A stretch of DNA of 64,000 bases, from contig JABVXV010000016.1 of the NCBI GenBank assembly GCA_013365325.1, positions 310,001-374,000 on the forward strand, read 5' to 3'. The stretch is from Dipetalonema caudispina (taxonomy: Eukaryota; Nematoda; Chromadorea; Rhabditida; Onchocercidae). Below are positions 24,740-38,700 of this stretch, piece after piece; the first letter of the stretch is position 1, and the number at the start of each line of letters is the position of its first letter. Under the pieces are notes generated by a model. That model saw only the letters and a list, made by a program, of their open reading frames with translations. It was not told the origin of the DNA and ran no database searches. The translations under genes and the position numbers were made by a program.

Positions 24740-27700
24740 ATGGCCGAAGCTAATAACAAAGTTGCTGTAAGTTTACGAATATTTTCTAATATGAAATCCT
24801 TTTTGGTTAGATATTAATAGTATTATCAATTAGTTTCCATTATAATAGATGATGAGCTCAGATCAGTTTATTTATTCCTACTTTTGGTTAATAATAATTA
24901 CCAATAACAATCTCCACAATGATTTTCCGACATATCTCTTTCTAACTATTTTTTATAATAATTAATTAAGTATGGATCAAGAACGAATCACTTAATTATA
25001 ACTTTAAGCGCTTAATATCTCAGCTTCCTTCTTTCCCTTCTTAGTAAAACATTGCATTGTATTTAAAAGCAGTTGAATAAAGTCTTCTGCACAATATTTG
25101 ATTTCAGATTTCTCACAAAAATTTGGTTCGAACAAAAAATTTCTGATCATTTTGTCAGCTAATTTTGAATTCTTAAATTTAATGCCTTACCATTTCCTCG
25201 TAAATCGGTAATATACTTGCAGATAAACATTATGAAGTGTAAAACTTAGCGAAAAAGGAGTACTAAGGAAAGGGAGGAATATTGCCGCCGATTTTCCCTT
25301 TGGTTTTAAAAATGTTTTAAGAAAAATGGTAATATTTGGTAGACATACTTCTTGTAGATATGTACATTTAAGTTCGGTGTAAGATAGGAAAGTGCCTCTT
25401 TGAGAAAAAAAAAAAAAAAAGAAGGAGCAATTTTTGAGTTTTTTGTCTAAGTGAGAAATTTGAAACATTCTTGAAGATCGAAGAATGTTAACTTTTGCAT
25501 TAGCATTTTAGGATTCAAATCCGGCTGTGCCGATGGAAAAGAAAGGAGCAAAGGAGCATGTACCGAAGAAAGTTACCTGTACAATGACAACAGCATATTT
25601 TTTGTTTCTGATTGCGGTTGCTGCAATAGTGTTATCATCATTTATAACATATTGGGTAACAAAAGAAACATATGATCGATCGCTTGAAATAAGGCCTTTC
25701 GTCGACGCTCAGCAAGCAATGTGAGTCCGTTAAATTCCTTGTCGAAATCTTGGATTAAAACAGCAAATAATCGGAAATTAATTGGCTGAAATTTTTGGAC
25801 TTACATCTCAGCCACAGTTCTGGAGTTATCATTTTCAAATTAGCACAATCGATACAAAATGATGCTATTCACTGGATTTTTCAAAGCCGAACTTTATTCC
25901 CATGTGTTTCCGTACGTTTTTTACTCGCTATTTCTCGTTTTCTGTTTTATACGTCACTTGCTCTTAAAATTTGAATATTTTCATCGTCGGAAAAGAACAT
26001 CTAGGTATTTCGTAGTAGCACAAAGTTTGCCTGTTGAAAAAAACTCCACCGATTTTTATGTTTTTGATAAAATTTGATCATATTTAGCGCAAATGTATCA
26101 GTGGATGAGTCGCCAATAGAAGATGAACTCAGTGGCCCTACTGCGGCTGAATTACGTCTACCGAAAGATATTGTACCTATATGGTTAGTGTTTGTTACGA
26201 AAGCACTGAACCTAACTGTGATGATAGCAAGGACAGTCATTTTCTTGATTCCTTATTGTTTTGATTTCTTAAGAGAGTTAATATATTTAAGTGTTCTTTA
26301 GTTAATTCTGTAAAAAAAAAAACCGTAGGAAAGACAGAACTGTAGAAGAAACTTTAGTTAGTAGCCAAAGCATTTATCTGTGAATAAATCAATGTATCTC
26401 ATAACTAAAAGTTATGGAATATTAATTCGTAGTTTTGCAGGTACAATTTAACGATTAAAATATACTTGCCCGGTTATGTGGAGATTCCAGCAAATAAGAA
26501 TATGACATTTGATGCTGCGTTGATTATCAAATTTTGGGTTGACGAAGCAACCGATAAAATTGTTCTCAACTCCTTAAAGTTGAATTTTCCTGATGATTTG
26601 GAGGAAATCAAGATCTTGCAGGATAAAGTTATCATGACAGAGCAGGTCACTTATGAGTAACTTTTTAAATGTTTATGAATAAATTTTTTAATTCGACTTT
26701 TACTTTCAAAACCAGTTATTTTCAGGTAATTCAAGAAACAGTTTATTTCAGCATATCTTCGCCTTGATCTGTTCCTTTTCCCGAGATTTTCAATAGTTTT
26801 CACTTGCTGGAGAAACTTTAACACTTTTGTGGTAAAAGTGTAATCATTTCAGTTATTCTACAATTCTCCTCAAAGAAAACTACGCTTTCTTTTTTACCAT
26901 TTAAATAATCTTAACTCAACTGAACATGCAAATAAGAGGTATTTAACAAACAAAAATTTTAGTTTTCGAGAGCACGACGAAGTTTAACAAATACGAGCTT
27001 AGAGGAATATACCACCACCGTAAGTATTTGCTTAAACAGTTTTATGTGATGTGAAATACTTTTATTGAAGCATACTAATTTGTCTTGCTGAAAAAGATAG
27101 ATAATTTAAAAAACTTAAGATTGGTAGCTTAGTTCATCATTTCAGATCGGAACAACGGAAGCGGAAGAAATGGAAACTACGGTGGAAATAGCAGAAAATG
27201 AAACAGAAAGTTCCACGCTTACGTTAGGTATGAATTCAGAAAATCCGGAACCGGAGAACACAACTGCAGAGCAACGACCCAAGAGTACTAAAGTTGCCGC
27301 TGAAGTTCAGGTTTTGAATTCAAGTTATTCCTATAATAGTACTATTAACTACTGCTACTTTATTTTTTCAACTTAAAAATTTGAAGTACTACCTTGGATT
27401 TCATGAAAATTTCATTTTTTAACCTTTATCTACAGTTTTACTTCTTGTCCAAAATTTAAATGATGATTGTAAACATATTGTTGACATCAATTTAGAATAT
27501 TCAGTTAAGAGATACTGTATTCAGGTGAAAGAGATTGTTGTAAATGAAACATTAGAAATGGTAACGCTGTTGTTGGATGGAAAATTGAATAAGGGCCAAC
27601 AGTATTATTTGCAGGTGATATTTGGGAACCTTTAATTTTACGATCGTTAGATTTTACGAAATCTGCCTTTTTTAAACAGATGTGCAATTTCAGATAGCCT

Positions 27701-30700
27701 ATTCAGGTCCAATACATATGAAACTTGCTGGTCTGTATTTGAGTCGGTATCAGAATGATCAGGATATGACAAGGTTGAATTTCATGACTTTAATGCAAAT
27801 ATTGAAAATTTTTAATGAAGTTATCAATCTTTTCCCCTAACTTCAGGTTTGTAGCAGTAACACAAATGGAGCCAACAGATGCTCGCCGTATGGTCCCATG
27901 TTTTGATGAGCCAGAATTTAAAGCAGTTTGGAAGATCAAAACTATTCATCCTATCGGTACTTCTGCTGTATCCAATGGTATCGAAATCAAAAATGCTGAA
28001 AAAACGTGAAGCTTCTTCCTATTATTTTAAATCAAAATATAAGCATATTGGAAATATGCGAAATTAAATGTTTTTGAAGGAAATGATTCGAAGTATTCTG
28101 TTGACTTCGATCATCTGACCGGATTGTCTTCCTGCTGTAGTTTTTTTGATTCGTAAGGGAGCCACCAATCAAAGATCGGGAAAAAATTAACTTGTTAGTC
28201 TAACAATAAACAGGATAAGGAAAGAAATTCATTGCTATCTTGCTGGATTAACACTGCGATAATCATAATTGAAATTTAATATTCTAAGTTTGTTTGAGAT
28301 GAAATGAAGAAAAAACGTGAAAGAAGTAGCTGAATAAACATTCATCAAAAAATTGGAGAAATCGGAAAATGGACATATGTGACTTTTGTTCGGAAGTAAT
28401 TAATTAGGAATCCATGACTGAACAAGTCATACATCTTAGAACAGAGGCATATTATAATAATCATTTTTAATTTTTCAATTGCAAAAATCATGAACTTCCT
28501 TGCTAATTAATAAGCATGACATATGTCAAATATATACATCATTAGTAAAAAAAGTCAAATATATTTTTTAAGGGATAATCCGGACTGGGTAGTTACTTCA
28601 TTCATCGAATCACCACCTATGTCATCCTATCTGCTAGCACTAGCTGTTACTGATTTTCATTACATTGAAGGAACTACAAGTATGGGAACACGAGTATGTG
28701 ACATCGAATATCCTAATTTATTATATTATTTTATCCTTTGTGATATATCACTGATATTTTATCATATGTCTTACAACATTGTTCCCTTCAAGCAAAAAGC
28801 ATAGAATCAATTTATCAATTATCTATATCTTATATTTAATTTTCTCTGTTTAAACTTGAAATCTTGTGGAAAAATATATCGTATTTAATTCTCTACCTTA
28901 CATTTAACTATTAATTATCAACATTATTTTAGTTCCGAATTTGGTCTCGCGAAGAAGCTCAAAATCAAACAGTTTATGCTCTTAAAGCAGGAATTTCAGC
29001 TTTAGAATTTTACGAAGATTATTATAATATTTCTTTTCCACTTAAAAAGCAAGGTAATTCATTTCTTTGCAAAGCATTTTCTCATACCAAAATTATTAAA
29101 AATAACATATGTGAGCATGTTCTTCTCTTGACATTTTCACAGCTTTTTCATTAAGCCTTTTTTAAATAAAATTAGAATGAAAATCAAAATATCTAAGAAT
29201 AAATTTTTTAAGCTTTGACCCTCCTTTTTTTCTATGTTATCAGCAATTTCGTATTGCCTATCGAGTTGAAATTGATATAAAAGCTATCTTTGCAGATATG
29301 ATGGCTCTACCAGATTTTGCTGCTGGAGCAATGGAAAATTGGGGTTTGATAACTTATCGTGAGAAGTATCTCCTTTATGATGAAAGTCTTTATGCGCCAT
29401 CTCAAAAAGTTGGTGTCGCCCTGGTTGTCGCACATGAATTAGCTCATCAGGTTTGTTTTGCAGTAGGAAGTTAATGATAATCATTATGGTCGATGATGAG
29501 GATGGAGAGACTAATTAAAGATTTAATATCGTTCATTAGTTAGGTAATCGAAATGTGGAAATAGATCATATAACAGAAATGAGATTCGCAAAGCATTTAA
29601 ATAGCTTCCGCTTTTTCGGGATTTAATTAAACTTGACAAGTTTCGTGTTTTTGACATTTTGACATAAGATATGAATCATTCTTTACTACAATGCATCTTT
29701 GCTCATTGTAGTGGTTTGGTAATTTGGTGACAATGAAATGGTGGAATGATTTATGGCTAAACGAAGGCTTTGCAACATTTATGGAATATCTGGGCGCGGA
29801 TGCAATCAGTAAAGGCAGTTTCCGCATGGTTTGCAAATCTCATGCTGTTTTTCTGAGGAGAATGAGATTGCTATATTATCTTTATTATCCTTCTCTGTTG
29901 TTACAAAAACGAAATTTTCGTTTATTCTGTTTAAATAAGAAAATTATTCATTTATACTTACCTACTGATTGTCAGCAATCACTAATTTTTAATGATAATC
30001 ATTTAGTGTTAAAATACTATTGCTTTTCAAATTTTCATTAAACAAATTTGTTATATTTAAGGGTGATTATTTCTTGCAAGATGCTGTAAAGGATGCATAT
30101 CGGCGTGATGGACAGGCCACTTCTCATCCTTTATCGTTCCCCATTGATAAGGCTGAAGATGTGAGAGAAGCATTCGATGTGATCACATACGACAAGGTTG
30201 TGCTTTGCACCTACAGGCAGCTATTATTAACTTATTCTCTCACAGCATGCCAAATATCATACAGCAATTAATTTCAGGGTTCCGCAGTAATATTTATGAT
30301 TCAGCATGTGATGGGATCTGAAAACTTCAAGAAAGGATTACATGTTAGTTGACTGATACAATATTCTGTTATCTTAACGAGATTAACACTCTCTCATCTC
30401 TGAAAATTTGAGCCAAGAAGATAAATCTAATTTATGGTCCAATTCTTGGCGCATGTCTATAAATTTTTCAATTCAAAAAGCAAATCAAAAATTCGCAATT
30501 TTTTGGACAATATCCAAGCCCATATTGGCCATCACATATTTGAGTGCAGTGATATTAGTCATTTTTGCCTTTGTCTTGCTATTCCACAGAATTGTATAAA
30601 AAGAAATTTCATTACTAACTTTCAGGACTACTTAGAGAGCCACAAGTATCGCAATGCAGATCATGATGATTTATGGAGTGCTCTTAATAGGGCAGTCCCG

Positions 30701-33700
30701 GATACATTGTTGTCATGGGAAGGTGATAAGCTTGATATACGAGATTTTGCATCCAAATGGACTCAACAGGTATTCTTCATTGTCGCAAAATAACAGAAGT
30801 GACGTGAGCTGCATTTGTGGAATATTGGATTATTTAATGTTTCTGATACTAAAAAAAAAATCAAGCTGCCTGCCTTGTTTATGATTACACTTATTATTAG
30901 AAATATTGAATAGATAATGTTGAAATAACAAATGTTTGAATTCAAAATGAATAAAATAAATGTCAAGTGATATAGATAGATATGCTAACATTTTTATTCA
31001 CAGATGGGTTATCCAGTGGTTGAAGTACGCCGAATTGATGACAAAAAAGTTGAGCTACGTCAAAAACGTTTCAAATGGGATGAGAATGCGCTTGAACGTG
31101 AAAAATTTCGCAATGCTAGGTTTTGGTTAGTCATTGGAAATGTAAATTGACGACAGCTTTCTTTTTGAAAAAAAAAAAAAGAAAAAAAAAATTAATATGA
31201 AAATGTTTTAATATCTTCTGGCTGATCATAACATTTGTATATCTTGCAGGTATAAATATGATATACCGATTTGGTATGCAGTAAATGGAGAAGAAATGCC
31301 AATGACTTGGTTGCATGAATGTAACTATTTCATTAGAATTATATATATTAAGTTAGATGGGATTTACTAAATGTAGATTTTATTGAGATTGCTGTACTCA
31401 CTTCGATACTTACGACACAAATTTGCGCCAATCAAGGCTCTTCATTATCCTTCCGGAAATCATTTTTTTTTTTTTCGAACCGTTTTCTTTAATTTATTCA
31501 ATAATTAAGCTGTCTATCTATGGTTTCGAATGCCTACTTTCAATAGGCTAATATAGGGCATCTGTTTTCTTAGCTTGTTTGAACCTCAAGCGCAGATATC
31601 CCATTGTACTTTGAAAGTTATTATTTCCACTCTTATATCGATGAATTGGATATTGATTTCAAATTCTGCTCGAAGTATATAATTCGAAAATAGATTCGAA
31701 TTTTGAACTTAAATTTTTACATTTGAAATTAAGGAATGTTATCTGGAGAGGCAATATCTTTTTATAGATTAAAGTTTTTGAATTTACGTGTCAACTTCTG
31801 TTTTTCAAAATTTGTTAAATTTAGCTCAAGGTTTGGATGTGAGCGAAGACGATCTTCTGGTTTTAAATTCTGGTTCGAAAGGTTTTTATCGTGTCAACTA
31901 TAATTTGGAATTATGGCTAAAAATAACTGATCAGCTGCTGAAGGATCCTACGGTAATATTTCTACGACCTTAGGAGGAAACTAGAAATTTATCAGGTAAT
32001 AGATCAGAAAAGAATAAGACTGTATCACCAACAAGGCTCAAAGATACCCATTGGCATCTTTATTGGTATGATCACTTCTTCTAACTGAGGATAACTGACA
32101 CTTTCACAGTAGTACAAATATAATGGTATCAGTTAAAAATAAAATAATTGAACTTAAAGATGCTGATATTTTCGACAACAGCTCTTTTAGAATGCTTTTC
32201 TACATGAAAACGTGCTTATAAAATAATTCTTCGAATTTCAGAAAATTGATGTACGTACTCGTGCTCGAATCTTAGATGATGCTTTTGCTCTTGCGGAAGC
32301 TAATTATATTTCTTATGAAATTCCATTAAATTTAACACAATATTTACCGATGGAAGAGGAATTTCTTCCATGGAGAATGGCTTTAAATGGCATTGGTACC
32401 ATTCTGGAAAATTTTAATGATGAGCCTGAGGTTCAGCATATTAGAGTAAGTTATTTCAGTATTCATTAAAGAAAACTGGTGTTTATTTAATTATCTTTGA
32501 AAAGCGCTTTTGTCCTTCGAACTTTGCCTGTTCTTTTCTGTCTTCTGAGACTTAATCTTGTCCATCAACCATTATAGTCCATCATTCAATAGACGTTTCA
32601 TGAATCACTTCATAAGTTCATGAGTTATAAAGTATTATTCAGCAGGTGCAATTGTTTATTTAAGCTAAATTTTATTCAATTAAGGATTATTTGAAACCAC
32701 TGCTTGTTCCATTATACAATCGCATCGATTGGGAAATTTTGGAGACATCCTATCTGGATGATGAACTTTTCTTTGAGAAGTATTTTTTTTATTGTTTTTT
32801 TGATCTTCTGAACCGATTATGAAATTTCAATTAGTTGAACTGATAAAAATTATTCCAAATAATATTTCAATGTTCATTCCAGTGAGCTACGCTATGCGAT
32901 CATTCGGCAAATGTATCATCTGCGGAATATAAATTGTACGGAAAAGTTATATAGCCTGTTCCTTAAAGATTTTTTGGATCAGTGTCAAGATGAAAATGCT
33001 CTAAGCAGTGAATGCAGCAAGTCTGTTTCTTGCATTCTCACTAAAATATTTCATAAAAAAAACCCTTGATTAATTTTTAGATCCTAGTTCAGCTGGCCAT
33101 GAATTCGTCCTTTTGTCCGCCCTCTATTCATTCCGTCTTTTTGCGCCTCACTCTCATTTCTTCTTCTCTTTTTGTCCTCATGAAAATCCTCATCAATAAC
33201 TATCGCTCAATCAACCACTGAGGTTGATGTATCTGTTAAAAAATGCAACAGTCGCATTTTACCTTTATAGATAAAAGTATTAATAGAAATTGAAATGAAG
33301 TAATTAGTTTCTCAGGTATTAGTATTCCTGAGATCACATTTTAGTTTCAGATGAACAAAACTAATTCCAATAATAAAACAGATTCCTGACAAATTCCCTT
33401 TTTGTAGGGTCCCAGTACCAGTGCGATCTCAAGTTTACTGTGAAGGTGTACGAATAGGTGCGGAGAAAGTATGGAACAAAATGTTTCAACTTTATAAGCA
33501 TGAACGAGTTCAAGTGGAACGTGAACGCTTGCTTGGAGCTCTGACGTGTTCACGGGATTCATTCACTCTTAAAACGTTTCTTTCACAACAATTCTTACAA
33601 TTTAAAAATAGATGTATGGAATTAGAAATCTTGTTTCAGACGTTCTATAACTTGGAAGAGCAAAATCGAATTCAGTTGGAAAACGATGAAAACTTAAATT

Positions 33701-34610
33701 GGCATCATCTTTCACCCTTAATATCTTAAACTCGAAAAATTAAATTTGCTGAATGAATGAATTTATTTATAGACTTCTGAAGTTGGCCTCTGATTTGAAT
33801 GATTCATCGATTCGACTACAAGATACGCCGAGCACATTTGGATATATCAGTATTGGAGATGTTGGCCGTTTGATCATCTTCGATTATTTCCAAGACAGTT
33901 GGCCTCAACTCTATTCAGAGTAAAATTGCAACTTTTCAATATAAATCGAGTTCTTTTAATCTATTAATTATTGGTGGATGATTAACACAATTCTTTATTT
34001 TCCATCATAATTTAATATTTTTGAAAAAAGTAATTAAACTATAGTTTATTTATTTGCAAAGATTTCAGTATGAAAGAGCAGCAGAATTTTTTGCGAAAAA
34101 TTATTGTCAGCTCAACGTCACTATCAAATGAAAGACAAATTGCACAGGTTGGTGAATAATTTTTTTTGTTTTCTAAGCTATTTTTTGGTTATTTTTTATC
34201 TTCTAACCTTCTCATTCAAAACTTTGCCTTTTTCACAAAAAATAAATATAAATGACTTTTTTTCGATATTTAGACTTTTAAAAACTTAAGCATTCTTGTA
34301 TTGTTACAGCTTGAAACTTTTATGAAGAAGTACAGGAAAGATACGAGTAAGTTGGATGTATTTGGACAACAGCTAGAAAAGAGCAGAACTACAAAGGTTT
34401 GCAGTAGTCTCATTTCATAATTATATTAATCAGAGACTTAAATTTCTATGAATTATTTGATTTTAAATTAGAGTAATTGATTTATCAGGAAAATCATCAC
34501 TTCAGTCTTCTTCTTCCTATTATCAATCCAATAATTTTCAGCTATGGCGCGATAGAAATCTAAAAACGCTTACGGAATGGTTTAGGAAGCAAAATATGAA
34601 AAGTGTTTAA
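24740..34610 (+). CDS. M1-family aminopeptidase N-like zinc metalloprotease, type II membrane protein
   Basis: 27 exons, all phases consistent, 1082 aa: 24740-24766, 25512-25720, 26088-26183, 26441-26645, 26963-27019, 27146-27310, 27525-27614, 27694-27773, 27847-28005, 28573-28693, 28933-29053, 29296-29450, 29712-29828, 30062-30196, 30278-30343, 30626-30769, 31004-31119, 31250-31320, 31825-31952, 32242-32445, 32685-32779, 32883-33020, 33408-33575, 33773-33919, 34069-34147, 34310-34396, 34542-34610. A short basic cytosolic tail and a signal anchor (about residues 37-57) precede the ectodomain. GAMEN is at 454-458. The zinc site HELAH is at 490-494, with the third ligand Glu513 in WLNEGFA exactly 18 residues on. 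The catalytic Tyr is in ITYDKGSA (about 577). An ERAP1-like C-terminal helical domain follows. It removes N-terminal amino acids from peptides outside the cell, probably as an ectoenzyme. An acidic Thr/Ser/Glu-rich insert (about 180-253) sits inside the N-terminal beta domain. Confidence 0.94.
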
Positions 34611-35730
34611 CAATATTGCTTAGATAATTGTTCATCCATCTAAAGATTGTCGTATTTAAATTCTTCACATATAATATGCCCAGTGTTGAATATTGTTGTT
34701 GCGATCGTTGAAGCCTCACTTACGTTTGGCTCATCGAAGAATGGTCATTGCAACACGGAAATGTTTGTAAGTTTGAAAACTTTCAAAAAATTTTCAGAAA
34801 TTTTCAAAAATTAGTTTTTGGGAATATAAACGGTTCAGTTTTTTTCTCAATATTGAATTCCGTTATGAGAATCGTTGTATATAAAAGCTTGTTTTGGACC
34901 TCAAATATATTCAAAAGCTGTAAATTCCAATTTGCTTCTTTTCATTCTGTCTGTGTTATGTTGCTCTTCTATCAAGTGATTACAAAAGTGTCTTATATTT
35001 TAAAAAAAAGGAAAAAAAAAAACAGCCATTTAATTTCCAGTAGATGTTTTATATGTAATTTCGCACTAAGACGTTCTTTCGTAATACGATAAATTTCAAA
35101 TTTCATGCTGTTATCTCATCTTGTTGAACACAAATTGAATTAAAATTAATTAATATCTTTGAACTGAGATTGTCGAAAATTAAGCTCCAATTCCCGAGTG
35201 TTTTTTTATCTTTTATTTTTCGTTTTTTTTTTCTTCTGTATTAAATTGGTCAGATATTGGAATGTAATTTCGACATGTAGGAAAAGTTCCACGAGGGGAC
35301 TAAATCTTAAAGTCTTCAGAAAAATAATTGATGAAAGGTGAAGACGATAAGAAACGATTCTCTTTTTTTGAATTCTTTTTTTTTTTTTTTGGAGAAAAAA
35401 TCTTTTTTGAATTTTCGCAACTAACACGTACTGCTATCCCACCAGTGGTTTTTTAGAATATCACTTGGGAAATCTCAAAAATAAATTATTGCCTTAAGCT
35501 TAAGACAAATTGATCTAGCAGGGCTTCGTTTCAATACTTCTTGTCGTGGAAACTTTTCTAAGCTCAATTATAAATTCGAAATCTAATGAGTTGATGGCTA
35601 TTCTCAATGAATTCTTTTCTTCCATGGAAATTCAATTATCATGCAAAATGTTATATGTTAGAATAATTCGTTCATTATGGAAATTGGAACTTTATGCTCA
35701 AGTAATTTGATGGATAACTACTACGGTATT
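34611..35730. other. Convergent intergenic region (aminopeptidase / acid phosphatase 3' ends)
   Basis: 3' flanks of two converging genes. A 114-codon open frame at 34748-35092 has no splice or family support and is treated as chance. T-rich and A-rich runs are common. Confidence 0.55.
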
Positions 35731-38700
35731 TTAGGGCACATAGGTTCCAAATTGTTCCAGCTTTTTGCGATGGTCAGCGGTGTAAGGACCGTGCTTGTGT
35801 TTGATCAACCAGAAACTGTCTTCCGTTTCGTCCTGCAATGCTCATTTTACAATATTATCATTTGCAAAGCCAAAATTTAAGAGAACTAATTACAGTCATC
35901 TCTCAGCAAAGGACTGGGACTGCAAGGATCCCTTCGAATTGGACAACCTGATAACTTATTAGTTATAGGTATCTGAGAAAGCAATAACACCACCTGCAAC
36001 ATGACCTCCTGTTGATATGCCTTTCCGATCATTTTCGAATTTATCAGTTGCTGTTATTTTCATCAAAAACCCTTTTTTACCGATACATTCAGGCCAATTT
36101 CAGTACATATATTTGCTTATATCCCAACTATCATCTACATTATGCTTATAAGCTGATCGACTTTTGAGACTTTTTCAAACACTGTTTTAGTGGTTCTAGC
36201 TGATAATTTTCAGATCAGTAAACACGAGTGAAATCTTGTTTCTAAAAAAAAAAAAAAAAGAAAAAAAAATTTAGATGGAAATTTTGATTTAAATGGAAAA
36301 TTTACTGGAACTTTCTAGAATCTTCTAAAATATTTAAGATGTAGGCTAATATTTACTATTAAACAAAAGCAGGATCGATTGTAGGAATGGTCAAATGTAG
36401 TTGAAAGTGATATTTCATTTAAATAATGCAAAATTAATTTGAGGAATAATTAAAAACCTTCGATGCGGTTACTTGTTCAAAGTAGAGATGAGTTCCGTTA
36501 AATATATGAAGTCGACCAAAACCATAGTTTGATGAACGAAATGCACTCCATGGTGGTGGCTGAGGTACAAATGGATCGGTATATTCTTGGCATCCCTGAA
36601 ATATCAGCTTAACATTCAAATAGGGAGAATATTTATTACAGTTCAAGAAAAATGGATATCGGTTCAAATGCTCTGTCTATGTGTATACTTAAATCTTCCA
36701 ATTGTTTTGAATTTTAAAAAGAGAAGGAAATTTTGGTAGGACTTATTTTTGCTAGAATAAGAAATGAAAGCCACTTGAAATTCTTAAAACGTAATTTCAA
36801 GTGTGAATATGCTTACAGCAGATCCTGAAATGATATGTACAGGTGCTGGTGGATCGATATATGGTTCCTTGGTACCATTGTAAACCTGAATTCAAATAAC
36901 GCTTGTTTGACTTCTTTCTTCACTCAGTTCGATCTTTTATTACTATTCCATAAGGCAAAAAATTGGATTCACATAAGAATTAATGTTTGAAGCAGTGCAT
37001 CTTCACATTATGTCATTTTTTACTATAAAATTTGGAAAAGTTTGAAAAATATTTATGAAAAAGATCATATGCTTACAGTACGATTGTATAATGGCCACAT
37101 GCGTTCATAGGAATGTTCGTGTGCCCAAATTTCCAAGTCAACTCCATAAGTATAAAATAGTTTTTCAAATCCAAAACTGTGTGTTCCTGGTATACCCGTA
37201 CGAACCTAAACTTGAATTTTGGTTTATAGTAAAACAAAAAAAAAATGGAATGGTATAGCAGAAACTGAAAACTTCCATAGCTTTCGGTAGAATCTGGAAG
37301 AGATATAAGAAGTTTTTTCTTTGATATTTATTATTTTTGCCAGTTTCTGTCATACCTCTCTCAGTATCATTACCACTTTCATTAACAACCGGAAATGAAA
37401 TGGCTCACTCGCGATTCGTATTTGGTGCAATCATCAGAATCAAGATTCGAACAGTACATCGGTCGATGTCCCATTGTTATAATCCATGGATATTTGTCAC
37501 GATTTGCAGATGCACGCTAAAAATCCGGAAAAAGCAGTCATCATGAATGTGCTTTTCATTGCATCACTTCCATTTTGTGGTCAGTACAAATTATAAATGA
37601 TAGTACTACTCACCCTCAAATCTTCAGTAAGCCATTTCCATTGATTTGCTATTTGTACGGAACCATATTCAGTGAAATAATAAAATTCAGTTGATATGGC
37701 GATAAAATGAGCTGCACCAAGGTCAAAACTGCAAAAGTAAGAGAAAATGCTCGTAAATAGTCAAACTTATTGATATGTATATTTGAGACAACTAAAAATC
37801 TCTACACTTCAGCAATCAATTAATTTTTTAAACGATGTATAAATAATTAAACTAATGGAAGTAAATAGATGCAAACATCGTTTTGCTGCATATTTGATTA
37901 TTTTTTCTCACATATGCTGCACAAATGCAAACTTCAAGGTGTGAATAATTTATAATAAGCTACCTGTTAAACTAATATTTATGAATCAATAAAGCAGAAG
38001 GAAAAAAATTCATAAATAAATTTTAAGAAGTAATCGAAACAAACAAATTTTTTCATCTTGCATACTGTTATAATCCGAATTGCTGCTGAAGGATACTAGC
38101 ATTTCCTTAATTTTGTGACAAAACAGAAATTTAAATTTAGTTAGTAAACAAAAACCTGTAAAAAAAGTTGTGTTCACTGTTTGGCATCGTATACCGGTTG
38201 ACATAGTGAGAGAAGTTATAGGCGTGTTCATGATTACCAACAACCATCATGTATGGTACGTAAGCTGCTACAGGTTCAATCTGTCTACCGAATTGATCAC
38301 CAAATCGTCCGTCATCCTGACAAGCATCCTTTTCCATAAGCATTATTACACTTTTTAAATATATATATTTTATGCTCTATAAATTTTTTTTTCAATCCAT
38401 ATTTGTGGAAGAGTCGAAAATACTATTGCATTAGAAGATGGAAAATGAAACTTACAGTATCCAAGTCGTATGCCATATCACCTAAATAATAATATATTGA
38501 AAAGTATGACTCTATGTTTCATCTATTATTTATTAACCTGATGCCGATTTGCTCATCTATTTATTCATAAATATATTCGAAACACATGGAAGGTTTTAGA
38601 TAATGCAAAATAATATCAAATTTTGACTTCTACTTATCAAAAGTGATAAATTTTGACTGACCAATGTGTAAAACAGCATCAATAAGTGACCGCTGTGCTT

